From assembly GCF_014333585.1 (NCBI RefSeq), contig NZ_JACSCW010000003.1, positions 124,001 to 188,000 of the forward strand: 64,000 bases of DNA, given 5' to 3'. The number at the start of each line of letters is the position of its first letter. The first letter of the stretch is position 1. Source of the DNA: Hymenobacter sp. BT188. GTDB lineage: Bacteria; Bacteroidota; Bacteroidia; Cytophagales; Hymenobacteraceae. A model generated the notes under the pieces. That model saw only the letters and a list, made by a program, of their open reading frames with translations. It did no database searches and was not told the origin of the DNA. Shown in pieces: positions 36,201 to 44,213 of the stretch. The translations under genes and the position numbers were made by a program.

Positions 36201-36618
36201 GGCCTTCAGCTTGTCGAAGTCTACCAACTTAGTGGGCGTGTGGAGCAACTTTTACGCTTCCCGTCTCGACCGCTGGACGCCCTCTAACCCCAATAGCGAC
36301 CAGCCCCGCGTAACCTCGGGCGACACCAACGGCAATGACCGCTTCAGCAGCCGCTACGTGGAAGACGGCAGCTACCTGCGCGCCCGCAACATGGAGTTGG
36401 GCTACACGCTGCCCAGCGACTTGGGCTCACGGCTTCGCCTGAACGGCTTCCGGGTGTTTGCTTCCGTCGATAACGTGTTCACCATCACTAAGTACACCGG
36501 CTACGATCCGGAAATCTCTACCGCCGGCTTCTTCAATAATCCCCTGGCCTACGGGGTAGATTATGGCAACTACCCGCAGGCACGCACCTACCGCCTGGGC
36601 TTCAACCTTCAGTTTTAA
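33214..36618 (+). CDS. SusC/RagA-type TonB-dependent outer-membrane receptor with STN domain
   Basis: A 1134-residue protein. A signal sequence of about 40 residues is followed by an STN (secretin/TonB N-terminal) domain at about 45-125 (ETLHQIAKQADIRFVYSQQL), a carboxypeptidase-like domain (VSGRVVDAKGSGLPGVTVVV, GSFTLQAPENSVLVFSYVGY), a TonB-box region (SEVVVIGYGTARKSDLTGA), the plug (IRVRGVGTINNSDPLYVVDG) and a long barrel ending in aromatic F. The STN domain marks it as a signalling receptor that talks to the FecR protein. With SusD it imports an oligomeric nutrient, powered by TonB-ExbBD. The substrate is unknown because no glycosidase or peptidase is encoded beside it. Confidence 0.95.
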   Translation: MKKLLHFFPPFRYPIGAAVVHVLLLCILAGTATARPAVAQAVLDRKITLRVEAQTITETLHQIAKQADIRFVYSQQLLNAERKVTVQAQDKSVSVVVDEILAPLKIQYEVNNNRVVLRLPSGSPTANVSVVADVTVSGRVVDAKGSGLPGVTVVVKGTTTGTGTAADGSFTLQAPENSVLVFSYVGYSRQEIPVTSATSNLTVTLAEDTQALSEVVVIGYGTARKSDLTGAVASVSGAQLSQVATSNPVQALQGRAAGVEVTSNSGQPGAGTRIRVRGVGTINNSDPLYVVDGIQTGDIGFLLPTDIESTEILKDASATAIYGSRGANGVVLITTKRGKVGKTQFNVTGYTGFQQIRKQLDLTNAAEYATLVTEAYTNNNSPVPADYAPRLQEAIQSGATGTNYQDLVTQRGLITNYSLSASGGTEQNRFLVSGSYFQQDGILKNSEFRKYVIRVNDDLVLTRHVKAGVSATFTNSNTTGSSDGTGNTVNYRVLEYATQNIPIHNPILPDGGFAYDNLTNVPNALRYLDEQKFSKTRANTLFSTAYVDVALAKGLSFRSSFGINYNNFNPKAYQPQYFLGPLDQRAQSALIETRNQNISWVWSNYANYTLDLGQNSSLSATLGQEAQRGYGNGISVTGFNVPADPTLQYISANRSTNNAVRSSQYDGGLLSYFGRANYNFRDKYLLTGTLRFDQTSKFLAPVRTGVFPSVGAAWNISNEPFLKDVAMLSALKLRASYGAVGNQNAAPNYGYASVATNNQLYVFNNAPAPGLAITQLNNPSLKWETSVTTDVGIDAELFDSKLSLTADYFIRRTEDMIALLPVPDYVGQAPASANVGSLRNRGLELALNYRNEIGKLQYSVGANFTRITNEVTDLGGANPIASGNVLVQTGNTTLTGVGREVAYFYGLQVDGIFRDQAEIDAYTNATGGRVQPGAKPGDVRYQDVNGDGQITGLDRTYLGSATPNFTFGGTINLSYSNFDFKVLLYGVQGAELVNGAAFSLSKSTNLVGVWSNFYASRLDRWTPSNPNSDQPRVTSGDTNGNDRFSSRYVEDGSYLRARNMELGYTLPSDLGSRLRLNGFRVFASVDNVFTITKYTGYDPEISTAGFFNNPLAYGVDYGNYPQARTYRLGFNLQF

Positions 36619-36638
36619 CGCTTATTCTTAGTCTACAG

Positions 36639-38246
36639 ATGATAGCCAAGATGAAAACCGTCCGCCTCGTAGCCTTTATGCTGCTGACCGGACTTTCCCA
36701 GGGCTGCGAGAGCTTCCTGGATAAAGAGCCCTTGGGTACTACCACTCAGGACACCCTGTTCCGCGATCCTACCAACGCTGTGCAGGCCGTAAACGGCATT
36801 TACGACGTCACTTCCTGGGACCAGGGACCTAAGTGGGGTAACGGCCCGTTCGTTGCCCAAACGTATGAGTGGATGTTCGGGGACGTGATGAGCGACGACG
36901 CCGAGAAGGGTAGCTCCCCCAGCGACTTTCCAACCCTGACAGAGCTCAAAACCTGGAACATTCCGCCCAGCAACCCCCCTGTCACCACCCTGTGGGTGCA
37001 CAGCTTTACGGGCATTGCCCGCGCCAACACCGTGATCAACAACATTGACGCGGGTACCATTGATGAGGCGCTAAAGCAGCGGCTGAAAGGCGAAGCGCTG
37101 TTTTTGCGGGCTTATTTCTACTTCAATCTGGTGAAGCTGTTTGGGGGAGTGCCTCTATTCGAGCAAACGCCTAAGCCGACGGAAAGCACGAACGTTACTC
37201 GCGCCAGCATCGCTCAAACGTATGCATTTATCGAGAAGGATCTGAAGGCAGCGGTGGCCTTGCTACCCGAAAAGAGCGCCTACGCCACCGCCGATCTGGG
37301 TCGGGCTACGAAAGGTGCTGCCAATGCCTACCTGGCTAGGGCTATCATGTACCAGCTGGGCACCGTGAATGGTAACAACCACACCTGGCAGGAGGTGTAC
37401 GATTTAACCAGCACAATTATCGCCTCGGGCCAGTACAGTCTGCTGCCTAACTACGCGACTATCCACCAGGAAATCGGCGAGAACAGCAGCGAATCGATAT
37501 TTGAAATTCAGTTTGCTACCTCCAACGAAGGCTATGGCCCTATCATGGTGGGCACCACGAACAACATCTTCCAGAACAACCGCAAAACCTTTGGCTACGG
37601 CTTCAACAACCCCACCCAGAGCTTGGTGAACGAGTTTGAGCCGAATGATCCGCGCTTGGAAGCTACCATCATCAAAGATGGCGATGTAGTACTGGGCATT
37701 CGCAATACAATTGATAGGACGGAGAATGCCACAGGTTATCTGAATCGGAAGGTGGCAATTTTAGCTCCCAACAACAATGCTTCCGGTCCGCAGAACATCC
37801 GCAAGATGCGCTACGCCGATATTCTGCTCATGAAGGCCGAAGCTGCTGCCCAAACGAATCGCGGCGCAGAAGCCGTAGCGCTGGTTAACCAAGTGCGGCA
37901 GCGTGCCCGCAATTCCACCCGGCCTCCAGGCACCACGGTGGGTTCGCTGGCCTACGCGCCAGCCAATACGCCAGCCGGCACCCTGCCCGACCTGGCCCCC
38001 GGCCTCTCGGGCCAGGCCCTGTTGAATGCCATCTGGCACGAGCGCCGGGTAGAGTTTGGAGAAGAGTCGCTGCGCCTGTGGGACCTGATCCGGACGGGGC
38101 GCTACATGGCGAGCTTGCCGGCTGATGTCCGGGCCCGCGCCCTCACCCACGTAGCCACGGAAACCTCCGTAAACCCTGTGCCACTGGTGCCTATCTCACT
38201 TGAGGATGCCCAAACTTGGAAGCTGCCCCAGAATCCGGGCTATTAA
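36639..38246 (+). CDS. RagB/SusD-family nutrient-uptake lipoprotein
   Basis: A 535-residue surface lipoprotein. The lipobox is GLSQGC; an alternative ATG four codons downstream (36651) gives the cleaner signal peptide MKTVRLVAFMLLTGLSQGC. The mature part starts ESFLDKEPLG and has the helical TPR-like SusD fold (LKGEALFLRAYFYFNLVKLF, KMRYADILLMKAEAAAQTNR) and the C-terminal IWHERRVEFGEESLRLWDLI. It caps the SusC channel and binds substrate outside the cell. It starts 20 bases after susC and ends the cassette at a strong terminator. Confidence 0.95.
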   Translation: MIAKMKTVRLVAFMLLTGLSQGCESFLDKEPLGTTTQDTLFRDPTNAVQAVNGIYDVTSWDQGPKWGNGPFVAQTYEWMFGDVMSDDAEKGSSPSDFPTLTELKTWNIPPSNPPVTTLWVHSFTGIARANTVINNIDAGTIDEALKQRLKGEALFLRAYFYFNLVKLFGGVPLFEQTPKPTESTNVTRASIAQTYAFIEKDLKAAVALLPEKSAYATADLGRATKGAANAYLARAIMYQLGTVNGNNHTWQEVYDLTSTIIASGQYSLLPNYATIHQEIGENSSESIFEIQFATSNEGYGPIMVGTTNNIFQNNRKTFGYGFNNPTQSLVNEFEPNDPRLEATIIKDGDVVLGIRNTIDRTENATGYLNRKVAILAPNNNASGPQNIRKMRYADILLMKAEAAAQTNRGAEAVALVNQVRQRARNSTRPPGTTVGSLAYAPANTPAGTLPDLAPGLSGQALLNAIWHERRVEFGEESLRLWDLIRTGRYMASLPADVRARALTHVATETSVNPVPLVPISLEDAQTWKLPQNPGY

Positions 38247-38281
38247 TCTGCTGCTTTGCCTGAACAGCGAAGCAAATTGAC

Positions 38282-38329
38282 TAAAAAAGCCCCCCGGACT
38301 TGATAGCAAGTTCTGGGGGGCTTTTTTGG
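38282..38329 (+). terminator. Terminator after the SusC/SusD cassette
   Basis: TAAAAAAGCCCCCC pairs with GGGGGGCTTTTTTG, and the inner bases (GGACTTG and CAAGTTC-like) extend the stem with a mismatch. It carries the same word pair as the terminators at 1446 and 51293. Confidence 0.9.
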
Positions 38330-38496
38330 TGAGTAAAGTCACTAGCTCCTAACTGCATAAGTATCGATTGACACGTGAGTAGGTCCTTTAGAGTGCCAGC
38401 CTGTGGCCGAAAAGCGTTGTCGCCTCCCTGTGCTTCAACTCTGGCCGCTTGCCTGCGTTAAGCAATGTATCCGGACACTTTAGCCGCGAACCTCCC

Positions 38497-39066
38497 ATGA
38501 GCAAAGCCGAACAACCAGCCAGCACGGGCTCCGGGCCCTTTTTTGAACGCTGCTACCAAGTTTCTTTTCAGCACTCCAACCTGTCGGCCGAGAAGCTATT
38601 TCACACGATTACCTGCGAAATGGAGCGATTCTCACCTGATCTGTTGGCCAATTTTGAGAAAACCAAAGGCAAGGATCATTGCCTTGCCGTGGGCGACGAG
38701 TTCAAAATCCGCATTCTGGGACCCTGGAACGGTAGCGTGCGCGTAACAGAGATGGGCGCTAATTACTTTGAGCTGGTTACGCTCGAAAACCATCCTGAGG
38801 CTGGCCGGATACGGTTTACCCTGCGTCAGCACCCGCACTTACCCGATACGCTGCAATTCGAAATTCACTCGTGGGCGCGCTCCCGCGACGGGCTGGTGGC
38901 TTTTGCCTACGACACGCTCGGGGTGGGCAAACAAGTGCAGGAGCAAACCTGGCGCACATTCTGTGAGCGGGTGGCTGACTATTGCGGGGGCTTGCCGCTG
39001 GGCCCGGTTTCGGTGGAAACTATAAAGCAGGACGACACCAAAACCGAAGTGCGACATGAAGGCTGA
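38497..39066 (+). CDS. DUF1990-like/START-like protein, first of a pair
   Basis: From ATG 38497 the protein has 189 residues; the frame runs further upstream but reads unlike a protein start. Recognisable text: FQHSNLSAEKLFHTITCEME, VGDEFKIRILGPWNGSVRVT, IRFTLRQHPHLPDTLQFEIH. It reads as a lipid- or ligand-binding helix-grip (START-like/DUF1990-like) protein, but I am not certain of the family. There is no signal peptide. It overlaps the next gene by 11 bases, so the two are made together and may form a complex. Confidence 0.65.
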   Translation: MSKAEQPASTGSGPFFERCYQVSFQHSNLSAEKLFHTITCEMERFSPDLLANFEKTKGKDHCLAVGDEFKIRILGPWNGSVRVTEMGANYFELVTLENHPEAGRIRFTLRQHPHLPDTLQFEIHSWARSRDGLVAFAYDTLGVGKQVQEQTWRTFCERVADYCGGLPLGPVSVETIKQDDTKTEVRHEG

Positions 39067-39715
39067 GACCAAGACTGCGCCGCCGCTTTGGGAGCTGCAC
39101 CGTGCCCGCTTGGCCTCGTTCAATGAAGCTCAATATAATTTCGACCCCGAGCGCGCCCACGAGTACACCACTGCTACCGGCTGGCACGTAGATGATTACG
39201 CCACCGATTTGCCCCCCGAAGCCCCCGGTCCGCCCGCCGAGCACGGCTCCTGGACCGCCGCGCGCCAAGTGCTACTCAACTACACCTTCCCGCCGCCCGA
39301 CCTGATTACCGGCATATTCGTGCCCGACGATCCGTTGGAAAAGCGCACGCTATTGCTGCGCGGGCAGTTTCTGTTCTTCACCTTTTGGTTTGGAGTGCGC
39401 GTGGGGGGCGTTTTCGACGAAACCCGCACCACCGATACTGGTCCGGAGCAGGTGTGGGGCTACAATTACCGAACACTGGAAGGCCATTTTGAGCGGGGTG
39501 AAATAAACTTCACTGTACATAAGCATTTGCAAACCGGTCGGGTTGAGTTTCGTATTCATGCATACTCACAGCTGGGGCGTATTCGTAACCCGTTCTATTG
39601 GCTGGGCTTTAAGCTGTTTGGCCGGATGTTGCAGCGCCGCTTTGCGCGTGAATCGATGCGGCGAATGCGCGAGCAGGTGGAAGAATCGTTGGCTAAAGCT
39701 CAGCTAGTAAATTAG
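39056..39715 (+). CDS. DUF1990-like protein, second of a pair
   Basis: A 219-residue protein with DUF1990-like text: WGYNYRTLEGHFERGEINFT then GRVEFRIHAYSQLGRIRNPF, and a basic C-terminal helix (RRFARESMRRMREQVEESLA). DUF1990 is a family of unknown function. It overlaps the upstream gene by 11 bases. The tandem pairing suggests two related domains split over two genes, or an obligate heterodimer. There is no signal peptide and no clear hydrophobic span apart from a short FLFFTFWFGVRVG stretch. Confidence 0.7.
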   Translation: MKAETKTAPPLWELHRARLASFNEAQYNFDPERAHEYTTATGWHVDDYATDLPPEAPGPPAEHGSWTAARQVLLNYTFPPPDLITGIFVPDDPLEKRTLLLRGQFLFFTFWFGVRVGGVFDETRTTDTGPEQVWGYNYRTLEGHFERGEINFTVHKHLQTGRVEFRIHAYSQLGRIRNPFYWLGFKLFGRMLQRRFARESMRRMREQVEESLAKAQLVN

Positions 39716-39856
39716 CTTTCCACAATTTGTTTATAATCTGTTGATAACTAAGCCAAAAGCTCGTTTAAACCGAAGTGGACCGTCGAGCTGCTAAACTTCC
39801 CGCTCAGCAGTGAGTTATTAATTTTCGCTCTTTTTCAACTCTCCAAAACCAAGACC

Positions 39857-40900
39857 ATGACCCAAGTAAAAGGTTACGCGGCCGAAACGGCCAATGCGCC
39901 CCTGACTCCCTTCAACTTTGAGCGCCGCGAAGTAGGCCCGCACGATGTGCAAATAGAGATTCTGTTTTGTGGCGTGTGTCACTCCGATGTACACCAAGTG
40001 CGTGACGAGTGGGGCGGCTCGATCTTCCCGATGGTACCTGGCCACGAAATTGTGGGCCGCGTAACGCAAGTCGGCCAGCACGTCAAGAAATTCAAGGAAG
40101 GCGACCTGGCCGGCGTGGGCTGTATGGTTGACTCCTGCCGCACATGTTCTAGCTGTGAACAACAGCTGGAGCAATACTGCGAAGTCGGCTTCGTAGGCAC
40201 CTACAACGGCCGTGAGTACAAAACCCAAGAGCCTACGTACGGCGGCTATTCCAACCAAGTAGTAGTGGATGAAAACTTCGTACTGCGCGTATCTGACAAG
40301 CTAGACTTGGCGCGTGTAGCTCCGCTGTTGTGCGCTGGTATCACTACTTACTCGCCGTTGCGTCAGTGGAACGTAAAAGAAGGCGACCGGGTAGGCGTAA
40401 TGGGCCTTGGTGGTCTCGGCCACATGGCCGTGAAACTAGCCGCCGCTATGGGTGCCGAAGTAACGGTACTTAGCACCTCGCCTAATAAGGAACAGGATGC
40501 GAAGGCACTGGGCGCTCACAAGTTCGTGGTGACCAAAGACCAGGAAGCCATGCAGGAAGTCCAAAACTACTTCGACATCATTATCAACACGGTTTCCGCG
40601 CCTCTCGACCTGAACCTGTATTTGGCTACACTGCGCCTCGATGGCACTATGGTGCTGCTCGGGGTACCACCGGAAGCGCCCCAGGTTCACGCTTTCAACC
40701 TCATCAGCAAGCGTCGCCGTTTGGCTGGCTCGCTCATCGGGGGTATTGCCGAAACCCAGGAAATGCTGGACTTCTGCGCTGAGCACAACATTATGTCAGA
40801 CATCGAAATTATTCCGATAGACAACATCAACGAAGCCTATGACCGCATGGTTAAAAGCGACGTGAAGTATCGCTTTGTGATTGACATGGCAACACTGTAA
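39857..40900 (+). CDS. Zinc-dependent NAD(P)-linked alcohol dehydrogenase (YahK/Adh-like)
   Basis: A 347-residue MDR alcohol dehydrogenase. Catalytic zinc ligands are in FCGVCHSDVHQ (Cys and His) and PGHEIVG. The structural zinc loop has four cysteines in CMVDSCRTCSSCEQQLEQYC. The Rossmann motif is GLGGLGHMAVKLA. This pattern matches the cinnamyl-alcohol-dehydrogenase-like NADPH aldehyde reductases (YahK/YjgB group), which reduce a broad range of aldehydes. The real substrate is unknown. The length is normal. Single-gene unit with a perfect terminator behind it. Confidence 0.92.
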   Translation: MTQVKGYAAETANAPLTPFNFERREVGPHDVQIEILFCGVCHSDVHQVRDEWGGSIFPMVPGHEIVGRVTQVGQHVKKFKEGDLAGVGCMVDSCRTCSSCEQQLEQYCEVGFVGTYNGREYKTQEPTYGGYSNQVVVDENFVLRVSDKLDLARVAPLLCAGITTYSPLRQWNVKEGDRVGVMGLGGLGHMAVKLAAAMGAEVTVLSTSPNKEQDAKALGAHKFVVTKDQEAMQEVQNYFDIIINTVSAPLDLNLYLATLRLDGTMVLLGVPPEAPQVHAFNLISKRRRLAGSLIGGIAETQEMLDFCAEHNIMSDIEIIPIDNINEAYDRMVKSDVKYRFVIDMATL

Positions 40901-40910
40901 AATCGCAGCT

Positions 40911-40960
40911 TGCATAAAGAAAAAGGGTCGCCATTGCTGACGACCCTTTTTCTTTATGCA
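40911..40960. terminator. Terminator after the alcohol dehydrogenase
   Basis: TGCATAAAGAAAAAGGGTCG pairs perfectly with its complement across a 10-base loop (arms of 20 bases), with A- and T-runs inside the stem. It works from either side. Confidence 0.92.
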
Positions 40961-41087
40961 AGAGGGAAGCAGTAGTTCGTGGTCAACAAGGGTCGTCCAA
41001 CACACATCGTTGGTAGCTCGCTTGTAATGCGCCGCCTATTTACGCGATATATCACTTACATCCCTCATTCAACTAATTCGGCACGCC

Positions 41088-41222
41088 ATGATTTATGCTT
41101 TCCCTATCTTCACAGATGACTGTAACCAGCCTCCAAAACAGCGAAAACGAGCCAACCGCTTTGCCTTGCTGCTTTTTACGGTTACTGCCTTAGCCGGATT
41201 GGCAATTAAATACTTGTCCTAG
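41088..41222 (+). CDS. Possible small membrane protein, 44 residues
   Basis: An ATG frame of 44 residues: an acidic/proline start (MIYAFPIFTDDCNQPP), a basic stretch (KQRKRANR), then one hydrophobic helix (FALLLFTVTALAGLAIKYLS). The basic-before-helix order fits a membrane insertion signal. A strong terminator follows at 41305. No family recognised. It is flanked by terminators on both sides, so it would be a separate small transcription unit. A chance frame remains possible. Confidence 0.45.
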   Translation: MIYAFPIFTDDCNQPPKQRKRANRFALLLFTVTALAGLAIKYLS

Positions 41223-41304
41223 CCAAGCCTTACTGAGCGGTGAAACAGGTTCTTTTCCCTGAGTTAATACTCCTTCATCGACAGTAAAACGAACGAGTAG
41301 TACC

Positions 41305-41346
41305 CAAAAAAAGCCCTCCTGGCCATGCGGCCAGGAGGGCTTTTAA
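41305..41346. terminator. Terminator hairpin
   Basis: AAAAGCCCTCCTGGCC pairs with GGCCAGGAGGGCTTTT around a 4-base loop, with A-run before and T-run after. It may serve the small frame upstream and the convergent DUF3817 gene. Confidence 0.9.
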
Positions 41347-41439
41347 GTTCTTGGATAAGGACAAGTAGCACTGACTGGCTTTTTGTTTAGGTAATAAGTT
41401 AAGTATTGACATTTAGTCTGAAAGCTCAACCTCAACCGC

Positions 41440-41736
41440 TCACTCTCGAAACAGCTTTTTATCGGCGTAGAAAGTGCCAAACGGAACAAGTGAAGCCAGA
41501 AAAGCCAGCAAAGCCTTCTTAAAAGACCAGCCCAACTCGATAGTTGCCATAATTACCAGCAGCACATACAACACGAACAGCAACCCGTGCGCCATACCAA
41601 CCATGCGTACGGCCTCGGGCAAGCCGGCCATATATTTTAGCGGCATTGCAATGCCGAGTAAAACGAGAAACGAAAACCCTTCCAAAAAGCCAACAACGCG
41701 CAGGCGACCAAGGGTAGAAGAAAGTAGAGCGAGCAT
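41440..41736 (-). CDS. DUF3817 family membrane protein
   Basis: A 98-residue protein with three hydrophobic helices. It opens LGRLRVVGFLEGFSFLVLLG, then MPLKYMAGLPEAVRMVGMAH, the DUF3817 pattern, and continues GLLFVLYVLLVIMATIELGW. The short C-terminus is FYADKKLFRE. Function is unknown. It stands alone near the aminotransferase gene, about 100 bases away, on the same strand. Confidence 0.85.
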   Translation of the reverse strand: MLALLSSTLGRLRVVGFLEGFSFLVLLGIAMPLKYMAGLPEAVRMVGMAHGLLFVLYVLLVIMATIELGWSFKKALLAFLASLVPFGTFYADKKLFRE

Positions 41737-41833
41737 AAAAATTTAAGTGTCTGGGGGCAAAAGTATGATGCAGCACCAGCCGAAGGGCAGCGCCGCTAAG
41801 CTTCGGCTTGGTGCGCGGCTAGAAGTGTTGGCG

Positions 41834-43063
41834 CTACAGCGTAGCGGCTTCCAAAGTGGGCGCTAGAGGTTGGGTTCTGCCTGGGTAGGCTATCAGCGCT
41901 TTTTCCAGGCAAGTCAGAGCGGCATTCAGCGTATCGAGATTGAGCACGTAGGCAAGTCGTACTTCGTCGCGGCCGCGGCCGGGGGTGGCGTAAAAGCCAG
42001 CGGCGGGCGTAAGCATTACTGTTTGATTCTCATACGAAAATGACTCCAGCAGCCATTGGCCAAAGAGCTCGCAATCGTCGACGGGCAGCCGGGCCATCAC
42101 GTAAAATGCGCCGCCCGGCAAAGGGCACTCCACGCCGGGCATAGCGCGCAAGCGGCTCACCATCAGGTCGCGGCGGGCGAGGTACTCCGTTTTGGTAGCG
42201 TCGAAGTAAGTGGGGGGCAAATCGGTGGCCGCCTCGCCCAGCAGCTGCGCCAGGCCGGGCGGACTGATCCGCATCTGGGCAAACTTCAGGGCCACGGCGT
42301 ACAGAGCCTTGTTTTTGGTAACAAAAGCCCCCAAACGGGCCCCGCAGGCACTATAGCGCTTCGAAATAGTGTCCAGCAATACCACGTGCTCGTCAACGCC
42401 CGAAAGGTGCAGGGCGCTTACGTAGGGCGAATCGTAGCAGAATTCGCGGTAGGCTTCGTCGGAAAACAGATACAGGTGGTGACGCAGGCAAATGTCGCGC
42501 AACTGCTCCAACTCTTCGCGTCGGTACACGTGGCCCGTCGGGTTGTTCGGGTTGCAGATGAGAATAGCCTTGGTGCGCGGGGTAATCACGCGCTCAAACT
42601 CACCAATGGGGGGCAGGGCAAAGCCATTTTCTATGTGCGCCAGCACGGGCACGATATGCACTCCAGCGGCAACGGTAAAGGCCGTGTAAGCACCATAAAA
42701 AGGCTCCGACATTATCACCTCGTCGCCGGGGTTCAGGCAGCTCAGCATGGCAAACAGGATAGCCTCGGAGCCGCCCGCCGTTACGATGATTTCGTCGGCC
42801 GTTACATCGATGCCGGCGCGCTGATAATACGCGGCCAGCTTCTGGCGATAGCTTTCGTGGCCGGCGCTGGCGCTGTACTCCAGCACCCGGATATTGGCTT
42901 TCTGGACCGCTTCCAGCACGGCGGGGGGCGTTTCTATATCGGGCTGACCGATATTTAAATGATGCACCTTAAGGCCGCGCTTCCGGGCCGCTTCGGCGTG
43001 GGGCAACAACTTCCTAAAAGGCGACACCGGCATGGCGTGGCCTCGCTTCGATACTTCCAACAT
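41834..43063 (-). CDS. Class I aminotransferase (aspartate aminotransferase-like)
   Basis: The start is placed at ATG 43061-43063, giving 409 residues; a TTG two codons upstream is possible. Fold-type I PLP enzyme: LNIGQPDIETPPAVLEAV at the N-terminus, VTAGGSEAILFAMLSCLNPG, the CNPNNPTGHVYRREEL loop, SDEAYREFCYD with the PLP-binding Asp, and the Schiff-base lysine in DTISKRYSACGARLG. Members transfer amino groups between aspartate or other amino acids and 2-oxoglutarate in the cytoplasm. The precise substrate cannot be assigned. Divergent from the DinB gene, only 84 bases apart. Confidence 0.9.
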   Translation of the reverse strand: MLEVSKRGHAMPVSPFRKLLPHAEAARKRGLKVHHLNIGQPDIETPPAVLEAVQKANIRVLEYSASAGHESYRQKLAAYYQRAGIDVTADEIIVTAGGSEAILFAMLSCLNPGDEVIMSEPFYGAYTAFTVAAGVHIVPVLAHIENGFALPPIGEFERVITPRTKAILICNPNNPTGHVYRREELEQLRDICLRHHLYLFSDEAYREFCYDSPYVSALHLSGVDEHVVLLDTISKRYSACGARLGAFVTKNKALYAVALKFAQMRISPPGLAQLLGEAATDLPPTYFDATKTEYLARRDLMVSRLRAMPGVECPLPGGAFYVMARLPVDDCELFGQWLLESFSYENQTVMLTPAAGFYATPGRGRDEVRLAYVLNLDTLNAALTCLEKALIAYPGRTQPLAPTLEAATL

Positions 43064-43147
43064 GCCCAAAGATACGGCTGTAACTAGAATTGCCCCAGTA
43101 TCTTGACTAACTTCCTATTTGTTAATCCTTCATTTAAACCACCAAAA

Positions 43148-43675
43148 ATGCCCCCCACCGATACCCGCGAAGTCTGGTTGCGCGGCCCGCTGCCCGATGT
43201 GCCTCCTCTGCTCCAGCCCGTAGCTCACGCCCTGCTCCAAGCCCGCGAGGAAGTAACCAAACTGCTGCACGGTTTCCCGGAAACACTACTTTGGGAAAAG
43301 CCAGCGGGTGTGGCCTCGATTGGTTTTCACCTCCAGCACCTCACCGGCGTGCTCGACCGCACTTTTACGTATGCTCGAGGCCAGCAGCTTACGCCTGAGC
43401 AGCTGGAATCACTGGCGCAGGAGGGAAAAAGCCCCCCAGCAGGCTGCCTTGTACCAGAGCTGGTTCAGGCTTTTCACAATCAGGTAGAGCAAGCGCTTAC
43501 CCAGCTTCGCACCACCGACGAGGCCACGCTAACGGAACCGCGCGGCGTGGGGCGAGCCATGTTGCCCTCTACGGTACTGGGTTTGCTGGTTCACGCTGCC
43601 GAGCACACGATGCGCCACGTGGGCCAGCTTTCCGTGACAGCTCGTGTTCTAAAACACGCTGCTGAAGCGTACTAA
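43148..43675 (+). CDS. DinB family protein
   Basis: From ATG 43148 the protein has 175 residues; the longer frame needs a TTG start. It is a four-helix bundle: ALLQAREEVTKLLHGFPETL, then ASIGFHLQHLTGVLDRTFTY (metal-ligand histidine), and a later histidine in LLVHAAEHTMRHVGQLSVTA. This His spacing is that of DinB/YfiT-like putative metalloenzymes, which may act as thiol transferases or damage-response proteins. The reaction is unknown. The ATG is embedded in AAAAATGCCCCCC. Confidence 0.85.
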   Translation: MPPTDTREVWLRGPLPDVPPLLQPVAHALLQAREEVTKLLHGFPETLLWEKPAGVASIGFHLQHLTGVLDRTFTYARGQQLTPEQLESLAQEGKSPPAGCLVPELVQAFHNQVEQALTQLRTTDEATLTEPRGVGRAMLPSTVLGLLVHAAEHTMRHVGQLSVTARVLKHAAEAY

Positions 43676-43677
43676 AC

Positions 43678-43719
43678 AAATCGGCCGCCGCTGCACAGGA
43701 GCAACGGCGGCCGGTTTGG
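43678..43719. terminator. Terminator between convergent DinB and cytochrome genes
   Basis: CGGCCGCCG pairs with CGGCGGCCG around a loop of about 15 bases, with AAAT before and TTT after. It sits between two convergent stops. Confidence 0.7.
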
Positions 43720-43734
43720 CTTATAATTAAGCGT

Positions 43735-44205
43735 TTACTTCTTATTGGAAGCCCTGATTGTTTTTACCTCCGCTGCGGATATGCCCGAGGCTTTATTGCC
43801 GAAGCTATTGCGCACATACGTCAGCACGTCGGCAATCTGCTTGTCGGTGAGGGCTTCGAAGGCGGGCATTACGCTGGCATACGACTCGCCGTCGATGTCT
43901 TCGCCCTCCAGGCCATTGAGTACCACTTTTACTAGCCGGGTTTTGTCGCCTAGCACCCAAGTGGTGCCGTTCAGGGGCGGGTTCATTCTTTCTACACCGC
44001 CGCCATCGGCCATGTGGCAGGTCAGGCAGTTCTGGGTATACACCGCTTTGCCCGCCGTAAGCGTAGCCGCCGAAACAGCAGCCGGTTTAGCAGCAGTGGC
44101 AGCTTTTTTGGTGGTTGGCTTGGCTTTGGGGGGCGTTTTTTGTTGAGCAACGGCCGACTGACTAAACAAAGTCAGCGCGCACACAACGATAATGATCTGC
44201 TTCAT
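43735..44205 (-). CDS. Exported cytochrome c
   Basis: From ATG 44203-44205 the protein has 156 residues, with signal peptide MKQIIIVVCALTLFSQSAVA, a lysine/alanine-rich linker, and one class I cytochrome c domain. The haem motif is CLTCH, the distal methionine lies in YASVMPAFEALTD, and the C-terminal helix is IADVLTYVRNSFG. It follows the PQQ sugar dehydrogenase gene by only a few bases, so it is likely the electron acceptor of that enzyme, passing electrons to the respiratory chain in the periplasm. Confidence 0.92.
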   Translation of the reverse strand: MKQIIIVVCALTLFSQSAVAQQKTPPKAKPTTKKAATAAKPAAVSAATLTAGKAVYTQNCLTCHMADGGGVERMNPPLNGTTWVLGDKTRLVKVVLNGLEGEDIDGESYASVMPAFEALTDKQIADVLTYVRNSFGNKASGISAAEVKTIRASNKK

Positions 44206-44213
44206 CAAAGGGC

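Noticed and set aside
42056..42958. A 300-codon open frame on the plus strand
   Set aside because: It is entirely antisense to the aminotransferase, which has all expected PLP motifs. The frame is a by-product of high-GC codon use.
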